Shown here: positions 24,196 through 34,034 of the stretch, in pieces
Layout: each line of letters begins with the position of its first letter
Numbering within the stretch: the first letter of the stretch is position 1
Virus record (IMG/VR): IMGVR_UViG_3300028025_001902
Coordinates: 1-53,974 of that record
DNA from: a virus
Length of the DNA: 53,974 bases
Direction: 5' to 3' (one strand)
Notes under the pieces: model-generated
What the model saw: the letters and a program-made list of their open reading frames with translations, nothing else
What the model was told of the DNA's origin: nothing
The model's database searches: none
Made by a program: the position numbers and the translations under genes

Positions 24196-25941
24196 TTATA
24201 CAATATATGATCCTGCTACATGAATCTCACCACTAGTTCCCATATTAGATGGCGTAAAAGCAGACCATGATGCACCATTGTTACTATATCGCAAATTGAT
24301 TGTCTGAACACCACCATCTACTTGAGCATATAAAATTTGTGATGAACTAACTATTGTTGAAGCAGTAACCATTCCGATAGAAAATCCACCACGCTCGCCC
24401 GCAGGCATAAATGGTAATGCTATTGTCACACCTGAAGATCCACTTTTGGCTGACCATTGTATTTTAATCATAACAGTAACAGAATTACCAACTTTGATAT
24501 AATTTCCGCTACTTGTAGTGGTAAATGAATTTCCACTACCACCTAATGTTGGTGTAAACGAACCTTCTTCATAATCATCTAGTGTGTTTGCATCAGCAGA
24601 AGCAGATTGAGTTGCTGGAAATTTTAATTGTCCGCTAGTTAGTTCTACTACACCAGCAGTAGTGATGCGTAGTCTTTCGCTACCGCCTGTGTACATTGTT
24701 AGTGGTAGGTATGTTCCTGTTCCAGCAATTGCAGAAGCAATACGAACTTCTGTTCCGCTTAAAGCTATATATTGAGCTATTGAAGCATTATCAGGGTCAG
24801 CAGCGTTAAATAATCTTAATTGTGTATTGGTTGCTGTTCCATTTGGTATAACATTTAGAATAGTATTGCCGTTGGTTGTGCTTGTCTGAAACGCAACACG
24901 ATTAGCTCCAGTAGCATTACTAAAGTCACCAGTAATACGATTACCAGTACCAGTAAAGGTTAAATCTCCACCACTTTGTGTCGATACATTACCATCAGCA
25001 TCCCATGCTGGACCACCAGTACTTAACTTGGCTGGAGTAACTGCACCATTCTGAATCTCTGAAACTGTAATCGCATTTGCAGCGATGTCTTCAGCAACAA
25101 TAACATCAAAGCCAAGTTTAGCTGAAGTGATTGCATTATCAGCAATCTTGGCAGTGGTAACTGAACCATCCACTAAACCAGTTCTGGAAATAGTGCTAAA
25201 GCCAAGATGAATAATTGTAATTGCTGCACTTGAATCTGGAGCATCAGTAAATGTAACGACTGCACCAGAAAGTGTATAGTTTGTAGTTCTTGTTTGAACG
25301 ATACCATCAACCATCACTAAAAGTGAATTTGCAGATGATGGTGTATCACTCAGTGTAAATGTAGTTGTTGTGCCGTCACCAGTGAATGTATCAACAGTAA
25401 AGTTTCTTAGATTGTCTGCCAACTGAGATGGACCAACCGAAGCTGCAGTAGGGACTAGATTATAAGTCGCATTACCTTCGTGCACCACATAGATGACTGA
25501 TGCAGCTGTTGGTGCTTCTGAGAATAAAATTCCAGAACCAGTATTGATTGTTACGCTTGTAGTTGTGGCAGTTGCAGAAGAAGATCCACCAGTGATAGTC
25601 TCTGAAGAACTAAATGTTCCAGTAAGACCACGAATAATAATGTTATTAAGATTGACTTTAAGAACAGTACCAGTTGCAGCACTTGTTGTACCAGTAACTG
25701 TTTCGTTTACTGTAAATGTACCAGAGATAGAAGTAAGAGTAAGTGTTCTAGTATCAACAACAGTGAATGCCTCAACTGGTTGTTGTGGCACGTTATCTAG
25801 AACAATCGTTACACCTGATTCAAAAGAACCTGGAACAGATTGTGATAATGGGAAGCAAATCTGTGTGCCATCTGCCGTGAACTCGTCACGTGGGCGAACT
25901 CCAGATGCTTGATATGCTGGTATTGATCCGATATATGCCAT
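24196..25941 (-). CDS. Large modular tail fibre protein
   Basis: 581 aa. The N-terminus MAYIGSIPAYQASGVRPRDE is followed by a beta module that is split by two GTFxxxExxTGxxSxA repeats (GTFTVNETVTGTTSAATGTV, GTFSSSETITGGSSSATAT). A second beta module follows (GDGTTTTFTLSDTPSSANSL ... VVTFTDAPDSSAAITI), then linker repeats (SVTTAKIADNAITSAKLGFD, VIVAEDIAANAITV). The C-terminal domain (SADANTLDDYEEGSFTPTLG ... VTIALPFMPAGERGGFSIGM) is shared with the 26004 fibre and is a common phage tip domain. A TATAAATA octamer lies 23 bases upstream of the start. Confidence 0.8.
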   Translation of the reverse strand: MAYIGSIPAYQASGVRPRDEFTADGTQICFPLSQSVPGSFESGVTIVLDNVPQQPVEAFTVVDTRTLTLTSISGTFTVNETVTGTTSAATGTVLKVNLNNIIIRGLTGTFSSSETITGGSSSATATTTSVTINTGSGILFSEAPTAASVIYVVHEGNATYNLVPTAASVGPSQLADNLRNFTVDTFTGDGTTTTFTLSDTPSSANSLLVMVDGIVQTRTTNYTLSGAVVTFTDAPDSSAAITIIHLGFSTISRTGLVDGSVTTAKIADNAITSAKLGFDVIVAEDIAANAITVSEIQNGAVTPAKLSTGGPAWDADGNVSTQSGGDLTFTGTGNRITGDFSNATGANRVAFQTSTTNGNTILNVIPNGTATNTQLRLFNAADPDNASIAQYIALSGTEVRIASAIAGTGTYLPLTMYTGGSERLRITTAGVVELTSGQLKFPATQSASADANTLDDYEEGSFTPTLGGSGNSFTTTSSGNYIKVGNSVTVMIKIQWSAKSGSSGVTIALPFMPAGERGGFSIGMVTASTIVSSSQILYAQVDGGVQTINLRYSNNGASWSAFTPSNMGTSGEIHVAGSYIV

Positions 25942-25964
25942 TGATTTACTCTTCTGTTATTCTT

Positions 25965-25972
25965 TATTTATA
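25965..25972 (-). promoter_or_regulatory. Late promoter octamer TATAAATA upstream of the 24196 fibre
   Basis: A perfect match to the T4 late promoter core TATAAATA on the minus strand, 23 bases upstream of the ATG at 25941. It is the best single match in the window in an intergenic position. Confidence 0.6.
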
Positions 25973-26003
25973 CTTGGTTGCTAATCGATATGGGTTAGTT
26001 AAT

Positions 26004-26939
26004 TTAATTTGTTATATAAGTTATATTAACTGAAAAGTATGCACCACCACCATTAAATCGTAGGTATCCTTCTGTTGTATTATACTGAGACATATACAAA
26101 TTAATAATACTTGCTCCAGGTGGTGCAATAAATCCTGGATAAAGTGTTGATCCATTTGTAGATGTCATATTATACATAAGCCCAGCTGTTGCTGCAGCAC
26201 TGTTTCCACTAGATGCAGTAACGAATGGTAAACTAACAGTTTGTAAGTTATTAGTTGTTCCAGTAGATGCGTCGTACGATATTGATATAAAAAATTGCAC
26301 TAAACGACCAATTTTTGTATAATATCCAGTAGATGTAAAAGAACCACCATTGCGAGCAATAGTGCTGGTAAACGTACCTTCTTCATAATCATCTAGCGTA
26401 TTTGCGTCAGATGAAGCAACTTGAGTTGATGCAAATTTAATTTGTTGGAAACCAACACTGGAACCTTCTAGACCAATTAGCGCAGCATCGCCAGTCATAG
26501 CATTAGTGCCAGTACTTGGACCACCACCGTATCTTAATCTTGCATAACTAGAACCAGCAGTTCCAGTAATATCTAAACCAATTGTTCCAGAAGAAGAATT
26601 TTCTACTATTAGTGATGCTGTTGTTTGTCCACTTGTGCCAGAACCTTTTATGTGGTGTTTTGCCACAGGTGTAGTGGTACCAACACCAACATTACCACTA
26701 GAGTCGATACGCACCACCTCTGTACCACCTTCAGCAAAAGCAATAGTGTCAGCAGTCGGTGAAAAGATACCAGTATTAGTATCACCAGTAAATGTGATCG
26801 AAGGAGTGCTTGCAGAACCCAGTGCGTGGGTAACTGTTAGTGTTGTTGCTAACTTTGCAGTAGTAACTGAATTAGATGCTAACTCAGCCGTCTCAATGAC
26901 ACCTGTACCTAGATTAGCTGGTCCTTTTTGAATCGGCAT
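26004..26939 (-). CDS. Tail fibre protein (DDYEEG tip)
   Basis: 311 aa from the ATG at 26939, two bases after the upstream stop; a TTG two codons earlier is a weaker option. The N-terminal half (LATTLTVTHALGSASTPSIT, GIFSPTADTIAFAEGGTE, SSGNVGVGTTTP) nearly duplicates the 10997 fibre at protein and DNA level. The C-terminal half (SSDANTLDDYEEGTFTSTIA, YYTKIGRLVQFFISI, VSLPFVTASSGN) matches the tip domain of 24196. It is therefore a recombinant of two other fibre genes of the array, without its own S74 chaperone. Confidence 0.8.
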   Translation of the reverse strand: MPIQKGPANLGTGVIETAELASNSVTTAKLATTLTVTHALGSASTPSITFTGDTNTGIFSPTADTIAFAEGGTEVVRIDSSGNVGVGTTTPVAKHHIKGSGTSGQTTASLIVENSSSGTIGLDITGTAGSSYARLRYGGGPSTGTNAMTGDAALIGLEGSSVGFQQIKFASTQVASSDANTLDDYEEGTFTSTIARNGGSFTSTGYYTKIGRLVQFFISISYDASTGTTNNLQTVSLPFVTASSGNSAAATAGLMYNMTSTNGSTLYPGFIAPPGASIINLYMSQYNTTEGYLRFNGGGAYFSVNITYITN

Positions 26940-26941
26940 GA

Positions 26942-27265
26942 TCAAACATCTTCCAAAATGCTGGCTATAATGTCTAGTGACGAAGCCGTTGATGAAACAA
27001 CTTTAAGAGCATCCGTGTTTGCTAGAACAATCTTTTGTCCAGCGATAATCTGTAGTGAACCACCAACAGGAACTGGAGCACCCTTAACGATGTAGTAGTT
27101 ATTTGAACTCGAAGTGATATAAGCATCAACAGTAACACCACTATTGGTAGTATTACAAACGTCCAATTCGATGCAGATTGAGTTTTTAGAAGATGGAGCA
27201 GAATACACAGTAACTGCCGTAGTTCCGACGTTTCGTGCTAATGCATTTTTAAAGGTGTTCGCCAT
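26942..27265 (-). CDS. Small beta-rich virion protein
   Basis: 107 aa, MANTFKNALARNVGTTAVTV, IELDVCNTTNSGVTVDAYIT, APVPVGGSLQIIAGQKIVLA, ending SLDIIASILEDV. It is paralogous in layout to 21930. It is probably an Ig-like structural protein associated with the baseplate or fibre base. It is followed after two bases by the 26004 fibre. Confidence 0.65.
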   Translation of the reverse strand: MANTFKNALARNVGTTAVTVYSAPSSKNSICIELDVCNTTNSGVTVDAYITSSSNNYYIVKGAPVPVGGSLQIIAGQKIVLANTDALKVVSSTASSLDIIASILEDV

Positions 27266-27271
27266 GTTTTA

Positions 27272-27481
27272 TTATCCTAATGCGATTGAAATTGCAATTG
27301 AAAAGTTTCGTCCACCATTTACAGCGGAAACGATGGTTGTTTCTCCACCAGCCAGAGTGGCTAAGTCGCCAACATCCACCACAGTTTGATTGGATTGGGA
27401 AATAACCGAATTGGTTTTTACTCGCCACTGATCAAATGAATCAGTTTGCGGTACGGTAGTGACTGGAGTTGGGAGTGCCAT
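27272..27481 (-). CDS. Small fibre-like virion protein
   Basis: 69 aa: MALPTPVTTVPQTDSFDQWR, VKTNSVISQSNQTVVDVGDL, ending NFSIAISIALG. The TDSFDQWRVKTN motif resembles the N-terminal portion of fibre and structural proteins in aquatic T4-like phages, and the IALG end matches the 7360 fibre (MAIALG). It may be a truncated fibre N-terminus that functions alone. The start overlaps the 27481-27705 stop as TAATG. Confidence 0.65.
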   Translation of the reverse strand: MALPTPVTTVPQTDSFDQWRVKTNSVISQSNQTVVDVGDLATLAGGETTIVSAVNGGRNFSIAISIALG

Positions 27482-27705
27482 TATTGTTTATTTATAAGAA
27501 TTGAAAGCATCTGTTTAATTTCGGATAGATCCGATTTAACCTGAGTTAGTTCTTTTCCTTGCCTCTCGAGTTCTAATTTTTGAGCCTTCATTGCATCTCT
27601 GCGAGCAATATAAGACTCATATTCTTTATTATTAGTATTTAGGATGGCTTGACTGTATACATCTCGAACTAATCCATCCTCACCTTGCACTTTTAAGTAT
27701 TCCAT
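27481..27705 (-). CDS. Small coiled-coil protein
   Basis: 74 aa from the ATG at 27705 (MEYLKVQGEDGLVRDVYSQA); an upstream GTG would overlap the giant gene. The N-terminus LVRDVYSQAILNTNNKEYES is a pattern found in small proteins of T4-like phages of aquatic bacteria. The C-terminal half (QKLELERQGKELTQVKSDLS) is a predicted heptad-type coiled coil. The ATG overlaps the stop of the 27705 gene (TAATG). Confidence 0.7.
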   Translation of the reverse strand: MEYLKVQGEDGLVRDVYSQAILNTNNKEYESYIARRDAMKAQKLELERQGKELTQVKSDLSEIKQMLSILINKQ

Positions 27706-30700
27706 TATGCACACGCTATAATACGTAGATCTTTAACACGTGGAATTTCAGCAGAACTAGTAGACTTAAATACAATCTTAACTGTAATTCCATCAAACTG
27801 AGTTAAATCAGATAATGAATATTCAACATCCACGAAACGATCTGGAGTAGTTGTTCTAGCAATAACTTCATCTGGAGAGATTAAAGTATATGGAACTGTG
27901 CTGAAGTCAATATTGGAACCAACATTATTTAGTTTGTAGTAAACATCGATACCAGCGTTAGTTGGTAAGTTTACTGCCATACGAATCTTCAGATACGTAG
28001 ATGGATTTGCTAAGTTGATTCTACGAGTTACATATTTGCTAACTTGTGAACCATTGTACGGAGCAATTTCATCGTAGAATTTATCTAAAGAAACAACTGT
28101 AATTGTACCTGCAGATCCAGAACCAGCTGTACGAGCAGTAAATGTACTATTCAATGTGATAGACGATCCATCAACTGCCACGTTAGTTACTAGGAATGTT
28201 CCATTATTACCAGCGTCTGCAGCACCTGAGATTGTCACATAACGACCAACACCAATAGTTAATAAGTCTAATTTAGTATTAGTGTCTGATGTGGATATAC
28301 CAGTTGTCGTAAAGGCAATAGTAGTCTTTGCAGAAGTTGCAGTTCTATTATCAATAGGCGAAATATTAGTATTAGCCTGAGTAGCGTTATTAATCTTATT
28401 GTGGATACAAACTAATGAAGTTCTATGAGTATCAATAACTGGAGATACAGAATCGTTAGTTGTAATCATCTGACAAGAGAATGTCAATGACTTATCTCCA
28501 CTCAAGAAGTTACTTTCATTAACTTCTGAACCAATTACTCTTGGTGAAGTATAAACATTAGTTTCATTGATTAAGACTGAATCAGGTGAAGTTTGGCTAA
28601 TGTAAGGAACTTCAGCACCATCAATTGAACGACCACTAGTAGACTTAACAAAATATTCAGTATTAGTCTGTGAGAAGTTTTGTGTCTGAACGATTGGTTG
28701 TAACGAATCAAACTGTACGTTATCAGTTGCTTCAACAGTATCACCACCAACAAAACCAGTTGCATTGGCATTGTTAGTTACAGTAATTACGTAAGAATCT
28801 AAATCTACGTCAGTAATAGTATGAGTTGCATTTAGTTGTGCACTTGGAATGTTATTATATGTTCCAGAAGCAACACCTTGAATACGAACTTTAGATCCAA
28901 CATACATATCATGATCTGTATGGAATACACGAACCTTTGGAGAACCAGAAGTAGTTTGGAATGGATCAGATTCTAAAATTGAATTTGGTAGAACATCGTT
29001 TACAAAATCTACTTGTCCAATAACATTGGTTTGGAATTGTGCTCGATAAATCGTGAACATCAAATCTTGAGATTGATCAGCAGTCCATGTTGACGCATTC
29101 TGAGATTTAAAGAATACACCTTGATATGGTTGTTCAGAAATAAAGCGATCTGTTCCTGCAACTTTATCACCCATCTGAGAAATCCAAACTGTATAGTTGT
29201 TTGAATCAGATGATAGTACGATACAATATTCAGTTGCATCTTGTACATAAACTGGACTTGGGAAAGTGAAACGAGTCGCAGTATCAGGTGCTTTATAAAC
29301 AGTACCTTCAACTGTCACAGTATTTGCTGAGATATTAACTTTGTTTGGGTTAATAGAAACTTTAGAGAATGGAAGAACACGCTTACCTGGATATCCATTC
29401 ACAACTTCACGAATCTCTAAATTGACAGGAATGTTTAAGTCTTTAGAAGCAAAGAAAATATCAATGCCAGTTAAGAACGCACCACCCTTTTGTTGTACCA
29501 AGAATGTCTGTGCCAATGGATCCCACCAGCCAGTATCACCAACTACACGTTCTGCAGTTTCAGTAATAGTTCTAGTTTGATTGGCAACTTCAGAAGCAAC
29601 AGTTGCATTACGAACAGCATTGATTGTCGCTTGTTTAGTCTCAAGAATACCTTGTGCACGATACTGAACACTACCACGAGAAGTGAAGTCACCTGCATTA
29701 CCAGCAGAGTCGGTAATTCTTAGTTCTTTAATACCAGTGCGGAAACGTAAAGCATCAGTGTTTGGAATAGTGAATAATCCATATACATCACCACTAAAGT
29801 TAGATACTAATGCATTACCCTTAACTTTTGGAGTCACAGATGCATTAATTGTACCACGTGCACTAGAAATCGAACCAGTGATGATTTCACCAGATTGGAA
29901 AGTGCCATTAATGTTCAGTACATAAACTGCTTTAGCACCAGTAGAAGAAATTTCATATCCAACGCAAACTGCAGTAGCACCAGATGTTAAACCAGTAATA
30001 ATATCACCACGATTTAGTGCAGAAATAGTATTCGCAGTATTTTCACCACCAATACGACGAGCAGTTTCAGCTGATTGTGAACCTACGTTTGTAGTAGTAT
30101 CAAATTCTGATCCAAAGCCAGTAACTGAGTCAAATGGAATACGAGTTGCTGGTTGAATATGAGCATTAACATTAATACTATCAAAGAATGAATATAAAGT
30201 TGTTAATGGTTTGTAACCTTTAGCTTGAATTAGAACACCACGTGAACGAATAAATGGGATAACAGCAGTTGATAGAACTTTGTCTTCAACCAGTTGTCTA
30301 TCAACCTTAGCCACAACCGAAGTAGTAACACCACTTCTTGCTTGACCAACTTGACGAGCAATTGTAGCAACTGTGGCTTGACGAGCATTATCACCACCGC
30401 CACCACCGAAACGACGATTCATCTCATCGATAGAAATACGAACATCACCAAAGCCAGATGCCCAGTTATCACCAGCAGTGTATCTTACACGACCAACCTC
30501 AGTAAAAGAACCAGTCCATTGAGTCTGCCATGCATTCCAAACTGTACCAAGAGCACCAGATCTTTCAAGTGCTGTGCGGATTGCTTCAAAGTTACCTTCT
30601 ACGTTATTAATAACATCTGGGCGACGATCTACTTCAAACCACTCATCAGAAGATGGGTTTAATTGAATGTTACCAATAAATGTAAAGATCGCAAATGGGT

Positions 30701-33700
30701 TTACGTTTTCAACACGAGACGATACTGCCTGTTTGATAAACTCGATATTTGTGTATGGTAATGTGATAACATCACCAGTTAGTGCATATTTGTTTGCAGT
30801 TCGTTGTGCAGTTGTAGAACTCTTTTCGATTAAGTTTACGTTATCCATGCGATAGAATGGACGAAGTTCTTTTGACTCCATATCAATGGCGCACTTGTAG
30901 TCTGGGTTAGTCGCATCACCAACTCCATGACCACTAAAACTATCAACAATAAAACCATTCTTGTAACGATCTAAACCTTGAGCATCAGGGATAGTTAAAC
31001 TTACAGTTTCTTGTTCTAGCAACGATAGTGAAGTATAATATTCTAGAGTATCAATACGTTTTTCAAGAGCACCGATATCACGCATTGTGTAGCGACGATT
31101 ATCGATTGATTGAATTTGAATGTTACCAGCTGCAGTACCGAAAGTATATGGCTCAAGATTTAATTTGTAAAGAACCATACCATTCTTTGGATCTTCTGGC
31201 TCAGCAGGATTTAAAGATGGAACACCTTTAATCTGGAAGAAGTTTCCATTAAAGTCAATTGCAATTTTGTCTCTACGTGATAGGTAGTAAGACATATCAG
31301 CTTCCACGTTTACTGCACGTTTTGGAAGTTGTGTCAATGAAGCACCAGCAGAAACAAAGTCTGTGCCAGTATCATCAATTCTTGGACGGAAATCTAGAAC
31401 ATCACGTAATGGATATCCAGAGTATGAAGGAATTTCTTCGTAACGAATACCAGAACCAGTATATGAATCTACTGAGAAATAGTCACCAGTACCATGTTCA
31501 AAATAATCAAATGTAACTTGGAATGGTGCTGCTGGAACAGGATAACCCTGCTTTAATGTTAATTTGCCCACATCATAGTAATCATCTCTTTGACCATCGT
31601 CAAATGAGAAGTAATCATTAATGTCAGTTGTATAAATGCCAGTAGGAGATGCCCAAGTACCAGTATCCATTTTGATACCAGAAACTCTCCATACGTCTGC
31701 TTTACCTAATTTAATAGTTGGAGCAGTACCAGTAGTTTTAGTAGAAATTGTTAATGTAGTATTTGTAAGAGTCTTAGTCTTTTCTTTAGCATCAATAGAA
31801 GTCTTACGAATTGCTGCAAGAATAGTAAACTGAGTAGTTGCGTAAGTATCAGGTAAAGTAAAAATAACTTGGCGTAATGCAGGTGACACTACGTTAATTC
31901 CAGAAGGAACAACAATTTCACCCGTAGAGGTAACTACCAAGAGATAATTATTAGCCTGTGCAGAAGAAGCAAATGTGTCGGCAGAACCAACAGCATTAAT
32001 TGTTAAAGTACAAGTACTACCCAAGTCAGCAGATGATGTTGTTACAAAACGCTGAGTTGTAGTATATGAAGTTCCAATAGTTGTATCATCTACGCTTCTT
32101 AGTTTACGAGTTGCGTAAAATGGTAAATTAAACAACAATGGTGAATACTGTGGTTCAATAAGAGCAGTTGATAAACGACTAATCGCAAAACCAGCTGCAG
32201 TTACGTTTGCATTAACTGTTAATGAAGTATCACTAGCAATAGTAGCAATACGACGAGTAATTGAAGAACTTCCAATATAAATCCAATCACCAACTCTGAG
32301 TTCTGTTGTAAAACGAGTACCAACACCAACAAGAGTTGTTGACGAAGAAGCTGAAACAGAACCTGTTAGTCTAGTTTGGTATGGAGAAATATCTGATGTA
32401 AAGTTAGTTCCAGTAGAACCAGCATTAAAGTAAATCTGTTTAACATCAAGATTAAAATTCTTACCAGAGTTTAATGCTACGTTTGCTAATTGCAATTTGT
32501 ATACGTCTGCAGCACGAGAAGCACCAAGAGTATGCAATTCAATACCACGAACACGTGCAGTACCAATTTTAGATCCTGCAGCAGTACCTAAAGAAGCAGT
32601 TAGTTGATCATACAAATCAACTGTTTGATAATTGTCAACACGTGGAATATTATTAATGTTAGTGACTAAAATATAGTTACCAACAGTAGTTTGAATTTGA
32701 GTATCGGCTACACGAGCAAAATCTCTGGCTTTATCAATAGGAAGATATTCAGTACCAATCTTCTCAATTTCATAACCTTGAACGTATGCTTTTCCTGGCT
32801 CTAAACCAAGAGCAAGTTTGCTCTCATCGCCTTCTTCAGATTCTGGATCAAAAATACCACGATTATACTTTAGAGCAGTTAATGCAGTATATTTCCAAGT
32901 GACACCACCAATACCATCAGTAGCTGTACCACTGCTATGAATCGGAGGTTGTGCGCCAGAAGATCCACTTGTAGTTGCAGTGTAATAGTTTGTAGTACCT
33001 GAAATTGCATAAGATACAATATCACCAATTATGTAAGAGGTGTTTTCTGCCCAAGCACCACGATTGTTATCACGATGCTCACGAATATCTAATGGAAAAT
33101 TACGAACAACATAATTACCAGATTCATCAAAAGTACGACGAGCAAGAGTTTGTTCGATTACTGAATAGTCAGTTGTGCGAACCTTGTATTGAATCTGACC
33201 ATTTCTAACTCGCAATAATTCAACAAAGTCTTTATCTTCAATCGTTTCAATAGTTCGTTTTTCAAGAGTAAGATCAGTCTTGTAACGATGAGCACCTGGA
33301 GCTGCAAAATTAGAAGAACCTTGAGCATTATCCTGTAGTGCTGCAGCTTCTTCTGGAGTGATAATAGATTCAGTAAGTTTAAGTCCAACACGATATGTCG
33401 GAGTATTGGTATATTTGTCAAGCAACAATGTTTGACTTGCAACCAACATGAAGAAACCATTAACGTAATAAACACCACGCTCGATTTGAGCTGCAGAGCC
33501 AACACCAGTTGCATCTGCTAATACGCTAGTAAATGCACGAGCAATTGGAGCATCCTCAGTAGTGAGAATTTCGTTATTATCAAAAGTTTTAGTTAAAGTA
33601 TCTGTACCTGATTGGATATATTTTACATAAATCGTTGGAGAGTCAGAAGTAGTAGAAGTTGTAACAGCAACTACTTTACCCTTAACACCAGTGGTATTAC

Positions 33701-33998
33701 CAACAATATTGTATCCAACAATTTCTTCAATGTATGTATCAACAGAAACACCATTATATGTAGGTTGCAGTTTTATATAATTAAAACCATCATCAAATGA
33801 GATTTGTCCTGGAAGAACCATTGCTCCCTGACGGAACATATGGTCACCATGGCGAGCGATCTGATTTTGCAGAATTGTCTGCAGTTGTGTTAGTTCTCTC
33901 GCTTGTACTGGAAATCCTGGACGAAACAATACTTTAAGGTATTTGTCATCCTCAGAGTAGTCGTCATAATATGGCGATACATTAAAATTAATGGTCAT
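27705..33998 (-). CDS. Giant DUF4815-type virion structural protein
   Basis: 2097 aa, the largest gene. The N-terminus (SPYYDDYSEDDKYLKVLFRP, GFPVQARELTQLQTILQNQI, HGDHMFRQGAMVLPG) is the DUF4815 signature of large virion proteins placed beside the baseplate genes of aquatic T4-like phages. At about 316-370 there is an insert of chitin-binding type (WAENTSYIIGDIVSYA ... QPPIHSSGTATDGIGGVTWKY). A GTFQSGEIITGSISSARGTI repeat lies in the C-terminal half, and a final beta-domain ends KDLRIIACA. It is upstream of the fibres and downstream of gp8, so probably a baseplate-peripheral or fibre-network protein. An AATAAATA octamer lies 28 bases before its start. Confidence 0.85.
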   Translation of the reverse strand: MTINFNVSPYYDDYSEDDKYLKVLFRPGFPVQARELTQLQTILQNQIARHGDHMFRQGAMVLPGQISFDDGFNYIKLQPTYNGVSVDTYIEEIVGYNIVGNTTGVKGKVVAVTTSTTSDSPTIYVKYIQSGTDTLTKTFDNNEILTTEDAPIARAFTSVLADATGVGSAAQIERGVYYVNGFFMLVASQTLLLDKYTNTPTYRVGLKLTESIITPEEAAALQDNAQGSSNFAAPGAHRYKTDLTLEKRTIETIEDKDFVELLRVRNGQIQYKVRTTDYSVIEQTLARRTFDESGNYVVRNFPLDIREHRDNNRGAWAENTSYIIGDIVSYAISGTTNYYTATTSGSSGAQPPIHSSGTATDGIGGVTWKYTALTALKYNRGIFDPESEEGDESKLALGLEPGKAYVQGYEIEKIGTEYLPIDKARDFARVADTQIQTTVGNYILVTNINNIPRVDNYQTVDLYDQLTASLGTAAGSKIGTARVRGIELHTLGASRAADVYKLQLANVALNSGKNFNLDVKQIYFNAGSTGTNFTSDISPYQTRLTGSVSASSSTTLVGVGTRFTTELRVGDWIYIGSSSITRRIATIASDTSLTVNANVTAAGFAISRLSTALIEPQYSPLLFNLPFYATRKLRSVDDTTIGTSYTTTQRFVTTSSADLGSTCTLTINAVGSADTFASSAQANNYLLVVTSTGEIVVPSGINVVSPALRQVIFTLPDTYATTQFTILAAIRKTSIDAKEKTKTLTNTTLTISTKTTGTAPTIKLGKADVWRVSGIKMDTGTWASPTGIYTTDINDYFSFDDGQRDDYYDVGKLTLKQGYPVPAAPFQVTFDYFEHGTGDYFSVDSYTGSGIRYEEIPSYSGYPLRDVLDFRPRIDDTGTDFVSAGASLTQLPKRAVNVEADMSYYLSRRDKIAIDFNGNFFQIKGVPSLNPAEPEDPKNGMVLYKLNLEPYTFGTAAGNIQIQSIDNRRYTMRDIGALEKRIDTLEYYTSLSLLEQETVSLTIPDAQGLDRYKNGFIVDSFSGHGVGDATNPDYKCAIDMESKELRPFYRMDNVNLIEKSSTTAQRTANKYALTGDVITLPYTNIEFIKQAVSSRVENVNPFAIFTFIGNIQLNPSSDEWFEVDRRPDVINNVEGNFEAIRTALERSGALGTVWNAWQTQWTGSFTEVGRVRYTAGDNWASGFGDVRISIDEMNRRFGGGGGDNARQATVATIARQVGQARSGVTTSVVAKVDRQLVEDKVLSTAVIPFIRSRGVLIQAKGYKPLTTLYSFFDSINVNAHIQPATRIPFDSVTGFGSEFDTTTNVGSQSAETARRIGGENTANTISALNRGDIITGLTSGATAVCVGYEISSTGAKAVYVLNINGTFQSGEIITGSISSARGTINASVTPKVKGNALVSNFSGDVYGLFTIPNTDALRFRTGIKELRITDSAGNAGDFTSRGSVQYRAQGILETKQATINAVRNATVASEVANQTRTITETAERVVGDTGWWDPLAQTFLVQQKGGAFLTGIDIFFASKDLNIPVNLEIREVVNGYPGKRVLPFSKVSINPNKVNISANTVTVEGTVYKAPDTATRFTFPSPVYVQDATEYCIVLSSDSNNYTVWISQMGDKVAGTDRFISEQPYQGVFFKSQNASTWTADQSQDLMFTIYRAQFQTNVIGQVDFVNDVLPNSILESDPFQTTSGSPKVRVFHTDHDMYVGSKVRIQGVASGTYNNIPSAQLNATHTITDVDLDSYVITVTNNANATGFVGGDTVEATDNVQFDSLQPIVQTQNFSQTNTEYFVKSTSGRSIDGAEVPYISQTSPDSVLINETNVYTSPRVIGSEVNESNFLSGDKSLTFSCQMITTNDSVSPVIDTHRTSLVCIHNKINNATQANTNISPIDNRTATSAKTTIAFTTTGISTSDTNTKLDLLTIGVGRYVTISGAADAGNNGTFLVTNVAVDGSSITLNSTFTARTAGSGSAGTITVVSLDKFYDEIAPYNGSQVSKYVTRRINLANPSTYLKIRMAVNLPTNAGIDVYYKLNNVGSNIDFSTVPYTLISPDEVIARTTTPDRFVDVEYSLSDLTQFDGITVKIVFKSTSSAEIPRVKDLRIIACA

Positions 33999-34026
33999 TA
34001 TAGTTTCTCTATTAAACTTTACTTAT

Positions 34027-34034
34027 TATTTATT
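34027..34034 (-). promoter_or_regulatory. Putative late promoter for the giant protein
   Basis: AATAAATA on the minus strand, 28 bases upstream of the ATG at 33998, in the gap after gp8. It would start a transcript covering the giant gene and the first small genes. Confidence 0.45.

Noticed and set aside
23509-25912. Plus-strand open frames of 139-142 aa over the 22467 and 24196 fibres
   Set aside because: Val/Pro/Ala-biased shadows of Thr/Gly repeat genes; no ribosome binding site or recognisable domain.
25981-25996. Hairpin after the 26004 fibre as a terminator
   Set aside because: The stem has only 6 pairs with a wobble and no T-run follows on the minus strand, so termination is not supported although the sequence resembles the terminator at 24172.
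27489-27496. TATAAATA (minus) before the 27272 gene
   Set aside because: A perfect motif, but only 8 bases from the ATG and within the codons ILINK of the upstream gene, so a normal leader would not fit; probably chance.
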